The translations under genes were made by a program, and so were the position numbers. Below the pieces are notes generated by a model. That model was not told the origin of the DNA and made no database searches. It worked only from the letters and a program-made list of their open reading frames with translations. A DNA stretch of 10,729 nucleotides. It comes from Clostridiaceae bacterium. GTDB taxonomy: Bacteria > Bacillota > Clostridia > Saccharofermentanales > UBA5734. The stretch lies in contig JAAYBY010000242.1 in the NCBI GenBank assembly GCA_012729935.1, positions 1 to 10,729 of the forward strand, written 5' to 3'. Positions 1 through 5,686 of this stretch are shown here, piece after piece (the stretch's first letter is position 1; each line of letters begins with the position of its first letter).

Positions 1-36
1 ATCGGCGAGAAAAAATGTGAACATCGTGAGGCTTGA

Positions 37-1023
37 GTGGGAAATAAAGAAAAAATTGCCGCCTTTGTGAGTCTTTATTGTCTGATTGTAGTCAGCTTAC
101 TCAGTGTCGGATTGATGAGCGTTGATGCTCAGAAAACACAAGCGGACCCTGCCGTGTTTTCTGCAAATTCAGCAGCCAGTCAGATCCACATGCAAGACCG
201 ATCGGGTTCTTTACCGACGAGTCCGTCGTCGCCAGCACCACAAGTGACCCCGACAGCGGCACCAACAGTTGCTGCGCAGCAAGCGACTCCAACCGCTGCA
301 CCACAAGCGACTCCGACAGTGGCACCAACGGCTGCTCCTTCGCCAGTGGCCATGACTGCTGTACCAACAGTTGATGCACCGAAAGCGACTTCGATAGCTG
401 CAGCAACAGCTGCTCCAACGCCTGCTGGCACCCTGGTTGATTCGCCTGATTCCAGCCCGACTGTTCACATAAATCCATCGCCTGCAGGTGAAAAGGCACC
501 CGGTGATTCTGAAGCAGACCAGCCATTTTGGGGTATCAGCCAACAGATTACCAGCCAGTGGATTTTTCCATTACAGATCGAGACCCATACCCCGGTGCAA
601 GGTCAGTTCGGTGCTTCGCGCAGCAACGGCAGAGCGCATGCCGGCATTGATCTCTATGCACCGAATGGGACAGATGTTTTTGCGATGGCCTCAGGCCGTG
701 TAAGATCCATCTATCTGTTTTACGAAGATCTATTAGCTTTTGAGGTCGAAAACGATGACGGGACCCTGATACGATATACGGAGCTGGATCCGCTTGTTAA
801 AACGGGTGAACGAGTGGAGCAGGGACAGTTGATCGCACAGCTTCGCAAGAACTCGAGCGGCAGCTGCATGCTTCATCTGGAGATATATGCTACTTGTTCG
901 GGGCAGCCGACCACGCAGACTGATAACAGGAGCAACTACCTTTACGTGAGTCATACCAGTTCATTTATGCGAAGAAGCGACTTGGTCGATCCATCCGCAG
1001 TTTATTCTCTGCCACGTCAGTAG
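37..1023 (+). CDS. Membrane-anchored M23/LytM-domain protein, probably non-catalytic
   Basis: This 328-residue protein probably acts at the outer face of the membrane in cell-wall or sporulation/division processes. Residues 7-28 are a hydrophobic helix (AAFVSLYCLIVVSLL) that reads as a signal anchor. Residues 64-132 are a Pro/Ala/Thr-rich linker, and residues 185-285 are an M23 (LytM) fold. The HxxxD metal pair is present (H201, D205 in HAGID), as is the last ligand His (H280 in LHLEI). The usual YxH histidine is E249 (YTEL), and the first His of the usual HxH is M278. Known LytM enzymes need those two histidines, so I infer a weak or dead hydrolase, as in EnvC/NlpD- or SpoIIQ-like scaffolds. 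The start is GTG at 37 with GAGG at 28-31, 5 nt away; an ATG at 115 would remove the anchor. The gene stands alone upstream of rplM. The fold call is firm; the biological role is not. Confidence 0.8.
   Translation: MGNKEKIAAFVSLYCLIVVSLLSVGLMSVDAQKTQADPAVFSANSAASQIHMQDRSGSLPTSPSSPAPQVTPTAAPTVAAQQATPTAAPQATPTVAPTAAPSPVAMTAVPTVDAPKATSIAAATAAPTPAGTLVDSPDSSPTVHINPSPAGEKAPGDSEADQPFWGISQQITSQWIFPLQIETHTPVQGQFGASRSNGRAHAGIDLYAPNGTDVFAMASGRVRSIYLFYEDLLAFEVENDDGTLIRYTELDPLVKTGERVEQGQLIAQLRKNSSGSCMLHLEIYATCSGQPTTQTDNRSNYLYVSHTSSFMRRSDLVDPSAVYSLPRQ
226..432 (+). repeat. Degenerate Pro/Ala/Thr-rich coding repeat (linker of the M23 protein)
   Basis: The DNA coding residues 64-132 consists of imperfect repeats built on ATPTAAP/TVAP-like units. 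AAGCGACTCC recurs at 281-290 and 305-314. The 34-nt stretch at 241-274 closely matches 304-337 with a few substitutions. The low-complexity codons also open long spurious reading frames on the minus strand. A flexible, extracytoplasmic spacer spanning the wall is the likely role. Such repeats can change in copy number between strains. Confidence 0.7.
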
Positions 1024-1148
1024 GACGGCACTCAGACAACGATCTTTCATTGCATTATTGTCGATTCAATAGGTATCAATTCACCCCGCTCGTTGCCTGT
1101 GCATGTCACAGATGAATACAAGGTTAAAGAGAATGGCTGTAAAATCGA

Positions 1149-1175
1149 GAAAAACAGAGAAAAACGAAGAAAAAC
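1149..1175. promoter_or_regulatory. Phased A-tracts (putative curved DNA upstream of the rplM promoter)
   Basis: Three copies of GAAAAAC begin at 1149, 1159 and 1169. Their A5 tracts are therefore spaced exactly 10 bp apart, about one helical turn. Phased A-tracts are known to bend DNA. These lie roughly 70-95 bp upstream of the predicted transcription start of rplM. A further AT-rich patch, TATTTTAAAA, at 1191-1200 sits where an UP element would contact the RNA polymerase alpha C-terminal domain. The regulatory role is inferred. Confidence 0.5.
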
Positions 1176-1206
1176 AGCGAATCAGTTTGCTATTTTAAAA
1201 GATCGC

Positions 1207-1235
1207 TTGACAGATGGATTAACGCGGCTTACAAT
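1207..1235 (+). promoter_or_regulatory. SigA-type promoter of rplM-rpsI
   Basis: A perfect -35 hexamer TTGACA (1207-1212) is followed by a 17-nt spacer and TACAAT (1230-1235), one mismatch from the TATAAT consensus. The predicted start point is about 1242, giving a leader of roughly 67 nt before rplM. An AT-rich stretch and phased A-tracts lie upstream. This is the strongest promoter in the window, as expected for ribosomal protein genes. Confidence 0.85.
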
Positions 1236-1241
1236 GGGTGA

Positions 1242-1290
1242 GCGCTCTGAGATGTGAATGAGCGGATCTGTTCTATAACGAGATCAATAA
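1242..1290 (+). ncRNA. Putative ribosomal-protein leader of rplM (two tandem hairpins)
   Basis: From the predicted transcription start the leader folds into two back-to-back hairpins. The first pairs CGCTC (1243-1247) with GAGCG (1260-1264) around a 12-nt loop. The second begins on the very next base: GATCTGTT (1265-1272) pairs with AAC (1277-1279) and AGATC (1281-1285), with a CTAT tetraloop and one bulged G at 1280. The ribosome binding site follows at 1293. An autoregulatory L13 leader family is known in low-GC Gram-positives. I recognise the position and compact architecture, but I could not test the match to the family consensus. Confidence 0.45.
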
Positions 1291-1292
1291 AT

Positions 1293-1299
1293 GGAGGAA
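1293..1299 (+). promoter_or_regulatory. Ribosome binding site deciding the rplM start
   Basis: GGAGGAA lies 9 nt before the ATG at 1309. It sits inside the codons that would follow an upstream in-frame ATG at 1291, which has no ribosome binding site of its own. This favours 1309 as the true start. Confidence 0.8.
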
Positions 1300-1308
1300 A
1301 TTGGATTC

Positions 1309-1743
1309 ATGAGTACATATGTGGCTAAAGCAGCTGACATTAAAAGAAAGTGGTATGTCATCGATGCCGATGGTCTGATTCTGGGCCGTCTTGCCAGCGA
1401 AGTCGCAAAGATACTTCGCGGTAAAAACAAAGCAGAATACACACCGTTTTTGGACACGGGTGACTACGTCATTATTGTCAATGCATCAAAAATTGCTCTC
1501 ACCGGCAAGAAGCTTGATCAGAAAATGTATCGCTATCATACGAATTATCCGGGCGGACTGAAAGAGATCAAGTACCGGGATATGATGCAGAAGAAACCGG
1601 AAAAAGTCGTTGAGCTCGCAGTCAAGGGTATGCTTCCCAAAAACGCGCTGGGACGCGCGATGTTCAAGAAATTGAAAGTCTATGCAGGTCCTGAACACGA
1701 GCATACCGCTCAAAAACCTGAACAACTAACGCTTTCACTGTGA
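1309..1743 (+). CDS. rplM: 50S ribosomal protein L13
   Basis: L13 is a primary rRNA-binding protein of the large ribosomal subunit, needed early in 50S assembly. The 144-residue product matches the usual family length. Recognisable blocks are the N-terminal KRKWYVIDADGLILGRLAS, then EYTPFLDTGDYVIIVNA, the KLDQKMYRYHTNYPGG segment, and MLPKNALGRAMFKKLKVYAG near the C-terminus. The start at 1309 (MSTYVAKAA) is chosen over the in-frame ATG at 1291 because the GGAGG motif lies between them. The gene has its own strong promoter and hairpin leader. rpsI follows after 20 nt, the standard bacterial rplM-rpsI pair. Nothing is missing or odd in the protein. Confidence 0.97.
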   Translation: MSTYVAKAADIKRKWYVIDADGLILGRLASEVAKILRGKNKAEYTPFLDTGDYVIIVNASKIALTGKKLDQKMYRYHTNYPGGLKEIKYRDMMQKKPEKVVELAVKGMLPKNALGRAMFKKLKVYAGPEHEHTAQKPEQLTLSL

Positions 1744-1763
1744 TGTGGGGAGGATAAATAAAA

Positions 1764-2174
1764 ATGGCTGTGAAGAAGACTGCAAAATCATTTTTTTACG
1801 GAACAGGACGTCGCAAAAATGCGGTGGCATGTGTCCGTATATACCCTGGCAAAGGCCAGATCACGATCAATGATAAAGATATCGAAGAATATTTCGGCAT
1901 GGAGACCCTGAAGCTGATCGTTCGTCAGCCTCTGGTCGCGACTCATACGGAAAACCGTTTTGACATCATCTGCAAAGTAATCGGCGGTGGTTTGTCCGGA
2001 CAGGCTGGTGCGATCCGGCATGGCATTTCCAGAGCGCTGATTCAGGCAGATGAAGAAGCCTTCAGGACAATTCTCAAAAAGGCCGGCTTCCTGACACGGG
2101 ATTCTCGTATGAAGGAAAGAAAGAAATATGGTCTCAAAAAAGCACGTAAGGCTTCTCAGTTCTCAAAACGTTAA
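1764..2174 (+). CDS. rpsI: 30S ribosomal protein S9
   Basis: S9 belongs to the small-subunit head, where its basic C-terminal tail reaches toward P-site tRNA. The product is 136 residues, slightly longer than the usual ~130. Landmarks are YGTGRRKNAVACVRIYPG (residues 12-29), the family signature GGGLSGQAGAIRHGISRAL (74-92), and the tail ending KKARKASQFSKR, which is near-identical in kind to the universal tail. A GGGGAGG motif at 1747-1753 lies 10 nt before the ATG. It is transcribed with rplM. A GC-rich hairpin follows 44 nt after the stop. Confidence 0.97.
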   Translation: MAVKKTAKSFFYGTGRRKNAVACVRIYPGKGQITINDKDIEEYFGMETLKLIVRQPLVATHTENRFDIICKVIGGGLSGQAGAIRHGISRALIQADEEAFRTILKKAGFLTRDSRMKERKKYGLKKARKASQFSKR

Positions 2175-2218
2175 TCGTCAGACTGGCTGCTTGCTTCAGA
2201 TACAAAAATCATGACGAC

Positions 2219-2247
2219 CGGGCGAGGACATCTATGTTCCTCGCCCG
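2219..2247 (+). terminator. GC-rich hairpin after rpsI (possible terminator, no U-tract)
   Basis: CGGGCGAGGA (2219-2228) pairs perfectly with TCCTCGCCCG (2238-2247) around a 9-nt loop. The bases after it (ATTCGCATGC) contain no run of T, so efficient intrinsic termination is doubtful. It may be a weak terminator or attenuator, or a 3'-end stabilising hairpin that allows read-through into the amidohydrolase block, for which I found no convincing separate promoter. Confidence 0.5.
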
Positions 2248-2282
2248 ATTCGCATGCACCATACGTGGGGAGGAAATAGACG

Positions 2283-3554
2283 ATGCTATTGATGAATGCC
2301 AGAATCATCACGATGAGCGGCCGGACAATCGAGCGCGGCTATCTGGATATTGATCCGCCGCTGATTCGTTTTGTTGGAGAGGGATCGCCTGATCCAGACT
2401 GGCTGGCCAACTATCATGATCAAGTCATCGATTTGGATGGCGGATGGATTGTTCCCGGCTTTATTGATGCACATTGCCACATTGGCATGTTCACCGACGG
2501 CATTTCAGTCGAAGGGTATGACGCCAACGAGTCATCAAATCCGGTGACACCGGACATGCAGGCGATTGACGGTCTTTTTCACGATGACTTTTGTTTTCGG
2601 GAAGCACTATCCTATGGCGTAACATCGGTTATGACCGGGCCAGGCAGTGCCAATGTAATCAGCGGTACCTTTTCTCTAGTCCATACTCACGGGCGGTCTG
2701 CTGATGAAATGATTATAATCCGCACTGCAGCCATGAAGGCCGCCCTCGGTGAGAATCCCAAACGGACCCATGGCCGTAAAGACCGTTCTCCGGTGACCCG
2801 GATGGCCAACGCCGCAGTCCTGCGGGATGCCCTGCAGAAGGCTGCTTATTATCAGCGGAAAAAGAATCAGCCGTTTTCCGGTCAAACCGGTGAGTCGGCC
2901 TCTCATGAGCCTGATGCCCGGTGGGAGGCGCTTTTGCCTGTTTTATCAGGTGAAGTGATCCTTAAAATTCATGCGCATCGAAGTGATGATATTCTGACAG
3001 CTGTCCGGATTGCTGAATCATTCGGATTGCGCTATACATTGGATCATTGCACAGAAGGCTATCGTGTGGCAGAACTTCTGGCCAACCTCTATGAAGAAGG
3101 CCGGAAACCCGGACACGGCTGCGGCGAACCGGGAAAAGGCAGACTCGAGGGCATTATAACCGGCCCGTTGCTCTCTGATCGCAGCAAACCTGAACTGGCC
3201 CGATCTTGTATCGAGAATCCGGCACGGCTTGCAGCAACTGGCATTCCTGTCGCAATCATGACGGATCATCCGGTCATCCCTGAGCAGTATTTGGCGCTCA
3301 GTGCAGCGGCCGCAGTCAGAGGAGGGTTGCCGGAGACCGACGCTCTGGCTGCGATTACCATTAAAGCAGCCGAAATCTGTGGCGTTGCGCAGAGTCGCGG
3401 AACGCTTGATGCTGGAAAAATTGCTGATTTTTCGGTCTTTTCAGCGCATCCGTTCGATTACCGCTGCCAGACCCGGATGGTGTACATTGATGGGAAGCTG
3501 GTCTGGAACCATACGGATGAAAAACAGACGGAGCGCTCATCATGCTGCGTGTGA
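2283..3554 (+). CDS. Metal-dependent amidohydrolase (imidazolonepropionase-related family)
   Basis: This is a 423-residue cytoplasmic TIM-barrel hydrolase of the amidohydrolase superfamily; its substrate is unknown. Visible metal/active-site candidates are the HxH in DAHCHIG (H64, H66), K152 in AAMKAALG as a possible carbamylated lysine, HAH (H230, H232), H255 in TLDHC, and D328 in IMTDHP. The N- and C-terminal parts (residues 1-55 and 375-410, including GTLDAGKIADFSVF) form the usual small beta-sandwich. Residues 275-286 (KPGHGCGEPGKG) look like a short Gly-rich insertion ahead of the conserved GPLLSDRSKPEL. GGGGAGGA at 2267-2274 supports the ATG at 2283. The stop overlaps the start of tsaE, so translation of the two is probably coupled. 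The functional link to t6A genes is unclear. Confidence 0.88.
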   Translation: MLLMNARIITMSGRTIERGYLDIDPPLIRFVGEGSPDPDWLANYHDQVIDLDGGWIVPGFIDAHCHIGMFTDGISVEGYDANESSNPVTPDMQAIDGLFHDDFCFREALSYGVTSVMTGPGSANVISGTFSLVHTHGRSADEMIIIRTAAMKAALGENPKRTHGRKDRSPVTRMANAAVLRDALQKAAYYQRKKNQPFSGQTGESASHEPDARWEALLPVLSGEVILKIHAHRSDDILTAVRIAESFGLRYTLDHCTEGYRVAELLANLYEEGRKPGHGCGEPGKGRLEGIITGPLLSDRSKPELARSCIENPARLAATGIPVAIMTDHPVIPEQYLALSAAAAVRGGLPETDALAAITIKAAEICGVAQSRGTLDAGKIADFSVFSAHPFDYRCQTRMVYIDGKLVWNHTDEKQTERSSCCV

Positions 3555-4099
3555 TGTCCAGCAGATTCAATGAAGAGCGACGTGAGATAATCGTTGAGGC
3601 GACGCGTCCGGAAGATACGGAAAATCTGGGGTTTTTGCTGGCCGGCCTGGTTTATCCTGGTGCTGTCCTAAGTCTTTCAGGCGACCTGGGTGCCGGAAAA
3701 ACGACCCTGACCCGAGGCTTTTCGAAAGGACTTGGTTGCCTCGGTGCTGTTGCCAGTCCGACGTTCACGCTGTTGATGGAACATCCGGCGGGTGCAAATG
3801 GTCTTGCGTTGTACCACTTCGATGTCTATCGGCTTGACTCTTCGGATGCGTTTTATGAACTGGGGTTTGATGAGTATTTTGACCGTGACGGTGTCTGCAT
3901 CATCGAATGGGGAGACAGAATCAATGACATTTTGCCGCCTCAGACGATCCATCTTAGTCTGACACGTGAAACGTCTGCAGAGTTTATCCGCCAGATTACA
4001 ATCAGCAGTCTGGCGACAAGTGATCTGCTGCCGAAATTAGATGAAACCATTAACGCTGTACAGGAGATCAATTCGCCACAGCCGAAAGGAGCGGTATGA
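3542..4099 (+). CDS. tsaE: tRNA t6A biosynthesis ATPase TsaE
   Basis: TsaE is the P-loop ATPase that works with TsaB and TsaD to make N6-threonylcarbamoyladenosine at position 37 of ANN-decoding tRNAs. Walker A is GDLGAGKT (residues 47-54). It is followed by the family blocks SPTF (72-75), HFDVYRL (92-98) and IEWGDR (121-126). At 185 residues it is about 25-30 longer than usual, because of a poorly conserved C-terminal tail. The start at 3542 has GGAG at 3530-3533, 8 nt upstream, and overlaps the amidohydrolase stop by 13 nt. An alternative ATG at 3554 would still keep all motifs. The next gene, tsaB, starts 1 nt after this stop. Confidence 0.95.
   Translation: MLRVMSSRFNEERREIIVEATRPEDTENLGFLLAGLVYPGAVLSLSGDLGAGKTTLTRGFSKGLGCLGAVASPTFTLLMEHPAGANGLALYHFDVYRLDSSDAFYELGFDEYFDRDGVCIIEWGDRINDILPPQTIHLSLTRETSAEFIRQITISSLATSDLLPKLDETINAVQEINSPQPKGAV
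4085..4091 (+). promoter_or_regulatory. Ribosome binding site deciding the tsaB start
   Basis: AAAGGAG lies within the last codons of tsaE, 9 nt before ATG 4101. It excludes the longer reading frame beginning at 4041, which lacks such a site and would overlap tsaE by about 60 nt. Confidence 0.8.
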
Positions 4100-4100
4100 A

Positions 4101-4805
4101 ATGATGGTTCTCGCCTGTGACACCTCCGGACCTTCGGTCAGCGTTGCTTTACGGCGAAACGGAACGATCGTGTCCGAACGGACATTGGATATCGGACTGA
4201 TTCATTCTGCCACCTTTATGCCGATGGTGTCAGATCTGCTTCGGGAGACCCAAAACCAGCCGGCTGACATTGATCTCTATGCGGTTACAACAGGACCCGG
4301 ATCATTCACCGGCATACGTATCGGTATCAGTGCGGTCAAGGCGATGGCCTATGCACATCAGAAGCCGGTTGTCGGGCTGACGTCGCTGGAAGTGATGGCG
4401 TTTCCGTATCATGTAAGTTCCGGGCATCTGATCTGCCCGATGATAGATGCACGGAATCAGCGGGCCTACGCCGGAGCCTGGTTTGAAGGCCGGCAGGTTA
4501 TCCCGATTGACAATCAGCCGATTACCGCATTCCTGGAAGCGATTCGCCTGCAGTCGGAAGCAGATACCGCGATTCGCGGTGTTCTGTTTATCACCCGCCT
4601 CTCGCTCGATGGACAAACAGAATGTCTTAAGCCGCTTGTTGTCCGGAAGGCAGCCGATTCAATGATGCTGCCGCGGGCCGGTGTGCTGGCCGATCAGGCA
4701 GAACGTATGTGGGAAGCCGGGAAGGCACAACAGCCGGAACAGTTGAAAGCAACGTATTTCGTGAAATCCGCAGCGGAGCGCCTCCATGACAAACAGATTC
4801 GATAG
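4101..4805 (+). CDS. tsaB: tRNA t6A biosynthesis protein TsaB
   Basis: TsaB is an ASKHA-fold, catalytically inactive paralogue of TsaD that scaffolds the TsaBDE complex for tRNA t6A37 formation. The 234-residue product has the N-terminal LACDTSGPSVSVAL strand-turn-strand (residues 4-17), the strongly conserved TTGPGSFTGIRIG loop (63-75), and MIDARNQRAYAG (114-125). Its length fits the family. The start at 4101 (MMVLACDTSG) is fixed by AAAGGAG; a second ATG at 4104 is 12 nt from that site and less likely. The 3' end overlaps rimI by 20 nt. tsaE-tsaB-rimI is a classical Firmicute order, usually continued by tsaD, which is absent here. Confidence 0.95.
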   Translation: MMVLACDTSGPSVSVALRRNGTIVSERTLDIGLIHSATFMPMVSDLLRETQNQPADIDLYAVTTGPGSFTGIRIGISAVKAMAYAHQKPVVGLTSLEVMAFPYHVSSGHLICPMIDARNQRAYAGAWFEGRQVIPIDNQPITAFLEAIRLQSEADTAIRGVLFITRLSLDGQTECLKPLVVRKAADSMMLPRAGVLADQAERMWEAGKAQQPEQLKATYFVKSAAERLHDKQIR

Positions 4806-5289
4806 CACCGTCACTATACGCCGGGCAGTCTCTTCAGATGCACGCGGAATCCGGGTGATTGGTCAACATTGCCTGGGTATGAGCTGGTCAGAGAAGACCC
4901 TCGCCGCAGATCTGGACAACATCGGCCGCAGTCTTTATTTCGTTGCAGTTGCTTTTGACCAATCCGTTATCGGATTCGTTTCATGCTGGTATGTGCTCGA
5001 TGAGGCTGAGATCATTGATCTGGCCGTCGTTTCAGAATATCGTCGACAAGGTGTTGCCTTTGGGATGATGGCGGCTTTGCGTGCAGAACTTCAAAAGCTG
5101 CATGTTCGATTTCTGCGGCTGGAAGTCCGCGAAACCAATCGAATCGCCCGATTGTTCTACCAAAGGATAGGATTTGACGAGATGGGGTACCGGTCAGACT
5201 ACTATCCTGACACGCGAGAGGCTGCTATGTTGATGGAACAGGTTCTGAATGAGCCTGACGCAGGCGCGAACACCCCTCCAGGGAGATAG
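4786..5289 (+). CDS. rimI: Ribosomal-protein-alanine N-acetyltransferase RimI (GNAT family)
   Basis: This GNAT enzyme is expected to transfer acetyl from acetyl-CoA to protein N-termini, classically ribosomal protein S18. The 167-residue product shows the acetyl-CoA-binding loop RRQGVA (residues 86-91), the LEVRETN strand (112-118), and the RLFYQRIGF block (122-130). E113 and Y125 have the same 12-residue spacing as the catalytic Glu/Tyr pair of enterobacterial RimI. The last third of the acetyl-CoA loop reads VAFGMM rather than the common IGxxLL, a mild deviation. GGAG at 4775-4778 is 7 nt from the ATG, inside the tsaB end. Its stop codon forms part of a palindrome preceding the next promoter. 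Confidence 0.93.
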   Translation: MTNRFDSTVTIRRAVSSDARGIRVIGQHCLGMSWSEKTLAADLDNIGRSLYFVAVAFDQSVIGFVSCWYVLDEAEIIDLAVVSEYRRQGVAFGMMAALRAELQKLHVRFLRLEVRETNRIARLFYQRIGFDEMGYRSDYYPDTREAAMLMEQVLNEPDAGANTPPGR

Positions 5290-5304
5290 ACCAGCTGGTC
5301 GATC
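5285..5304. promoter_or_regulatory. 20-bp near-perfect palindrome (candidate operator)
   Basis: The core GACCAGCTGGTC (5289-5300) is a perfect 12-bp palindrome. After one mismatched pair, three more bases on each side also match (GAT and ATC), giving 18 of 20 symmetric positions. It starts in the last codons of rimI and ends 2 nt before the -35 box at 5307. With no spacer loop and no T-run it makes a poor terminator. A dimeric DNA-binding protein site is the better reading, by inference. Confidence 0.5.
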
Positions 5305-5306
5305 TG

Positions 5307-5336
5307 TTGACAAAATCTTTACAATCACACTATACT
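5307..5336 (+). promoter_or_regulatory. SigA-type promoter of the HPr-like gene and uvrC
   Basis: TTGACA (5307-5312) is a perfect -35 hexamer. After an 18-nt spacer comes TATACT (5331-5336), with four of six bases at the -10 consensus including the invariant TA at the start and T at the end. Transcription would start near 5343, giving a leader of about 64 nt. Palindromes lie on both sides. Confidence 0.7.
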
Positions 5337-5350
5337 GATAATGTTATCAG
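5335..5350. promoter_or_regulatory. 16-bp inverted repeat over the -10 end and transcription start
   Basis: CTGATAA (5335-5341) and TTATCAG (5344-5350) are perfect 7-bp arms around TG. The repeat overlaps the last two bases of the -10 box and the predicted +1. That is the position typical of a repressor operator. In RNA the loop would be too small, so DNA binding is the likelier meaning. No binding protein is identified. Confidence 0.5.
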
Positions 5351-5394
5351 GCCGGTTTGTTTTTAAAGCTGACGATAGGTGGTTGGCTGTTTAC

Positions 5395-5400
5395 GGGAGG
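5395..5400 (+). promoter_or_regulatory. Ribosome binding site of the HPr-like gene
   Basis: GGGAGG lies 6 nt before ATG 5407 and only 3 nt before ATG 5404. The second ATG is preferred. It also gives residue numbering in which Q15 and S46 fall exactly where HPr/Crh have them. The in-frame ATG at 5341 lies at or before the predicted transcription start. Confidence 0.75.
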
Positions 5401-5406
5401 ATCATG

Positions 5407-5667
5407 ATGGTTAGCAGAACTGTTCTCTTCAACTGTGAGGACGCACTTCAGATGAAAGCGGTTGCTGTACTCATTCAGAAAGCATCTACATATCGCTCAA
5501 CAATCTGGCTTTCGAGGGGACAGCGAAAGGCCAACGCAAAAAGTCTGCTCGGTGTGATGTCTCTGGGAATCGAAGATGCTTCAGAACTTGAAATTTCAGC
5601 AGAAGGTGCCGATGAAGAAGAAGCACTCGAAGCCATCGCCCGGTATCTCCAGCAACCGGAATTCTGA
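5407..5667 (+). CDS. Crh-like HPr-family protein lacking the phosphocarrier histidine
   Basis: This is an 86-residue HPr-fold protein. True HPr passes phosphate from Enzyme I to sugar-specific EIIA through His15; in Firmicutes HPr/Crh are also phosphorylated at Ser46 for CcpA-dependent catabolite control. Here the active-site segment reads DALQMKAV (residues 12-19) instead of the usual GLHARPA, so position 15 is Gln. The Ser46 region NAKSLLGVMSLG (43-54) and the C-terminal ISAEGADEEEALEAI block are well conserved. Q15 with S46 is the state known in Bacillus Crh, but R17 and P18 are also lost (K17, A18). I infer a regulatory, non-carrier role. It has its own promoter with two palindromes and precedes uvrC by 19 nt or less. 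Family assignment is firm; whether it is orthologous to Crh is not established, so no symbol is given. Confidence 0.85.
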   Translation: MVSRTVLFNCEDALQMKAVAVLIQKASTYRSTIWLSRGQRKANAKSLLGVMSLGIEDASELEISAEGADEEEALEAIARYLQQPEF

Positions 5668-5686
5668 TGACCGTAAGCCAGATAGT

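Noticed and set aside
101..543. Three overlapping minus-strand open frames across the M23 linker
   Set aside because: They mirror the low-complexity Pro/Ala/Thr codons of the plus-strand gene, are repetitive in composition and lack family resemblance. The plus-strand frame has a signal anchor and a recognisable domain.
1291..1308. Upstream ATG extending rplM by six residues
   Set aside because: It has no ribosome binding site, and the strong GGAGG lies downstream of it. The start at 1309 gives the normal L13 N-terminus.
5320..5325. TACAAT as the -10 box of the HPr-like promoter
   Set aside because: It lies only 7 nt from TTGACA, far too close. TATACT at 18 nt is the better partner.
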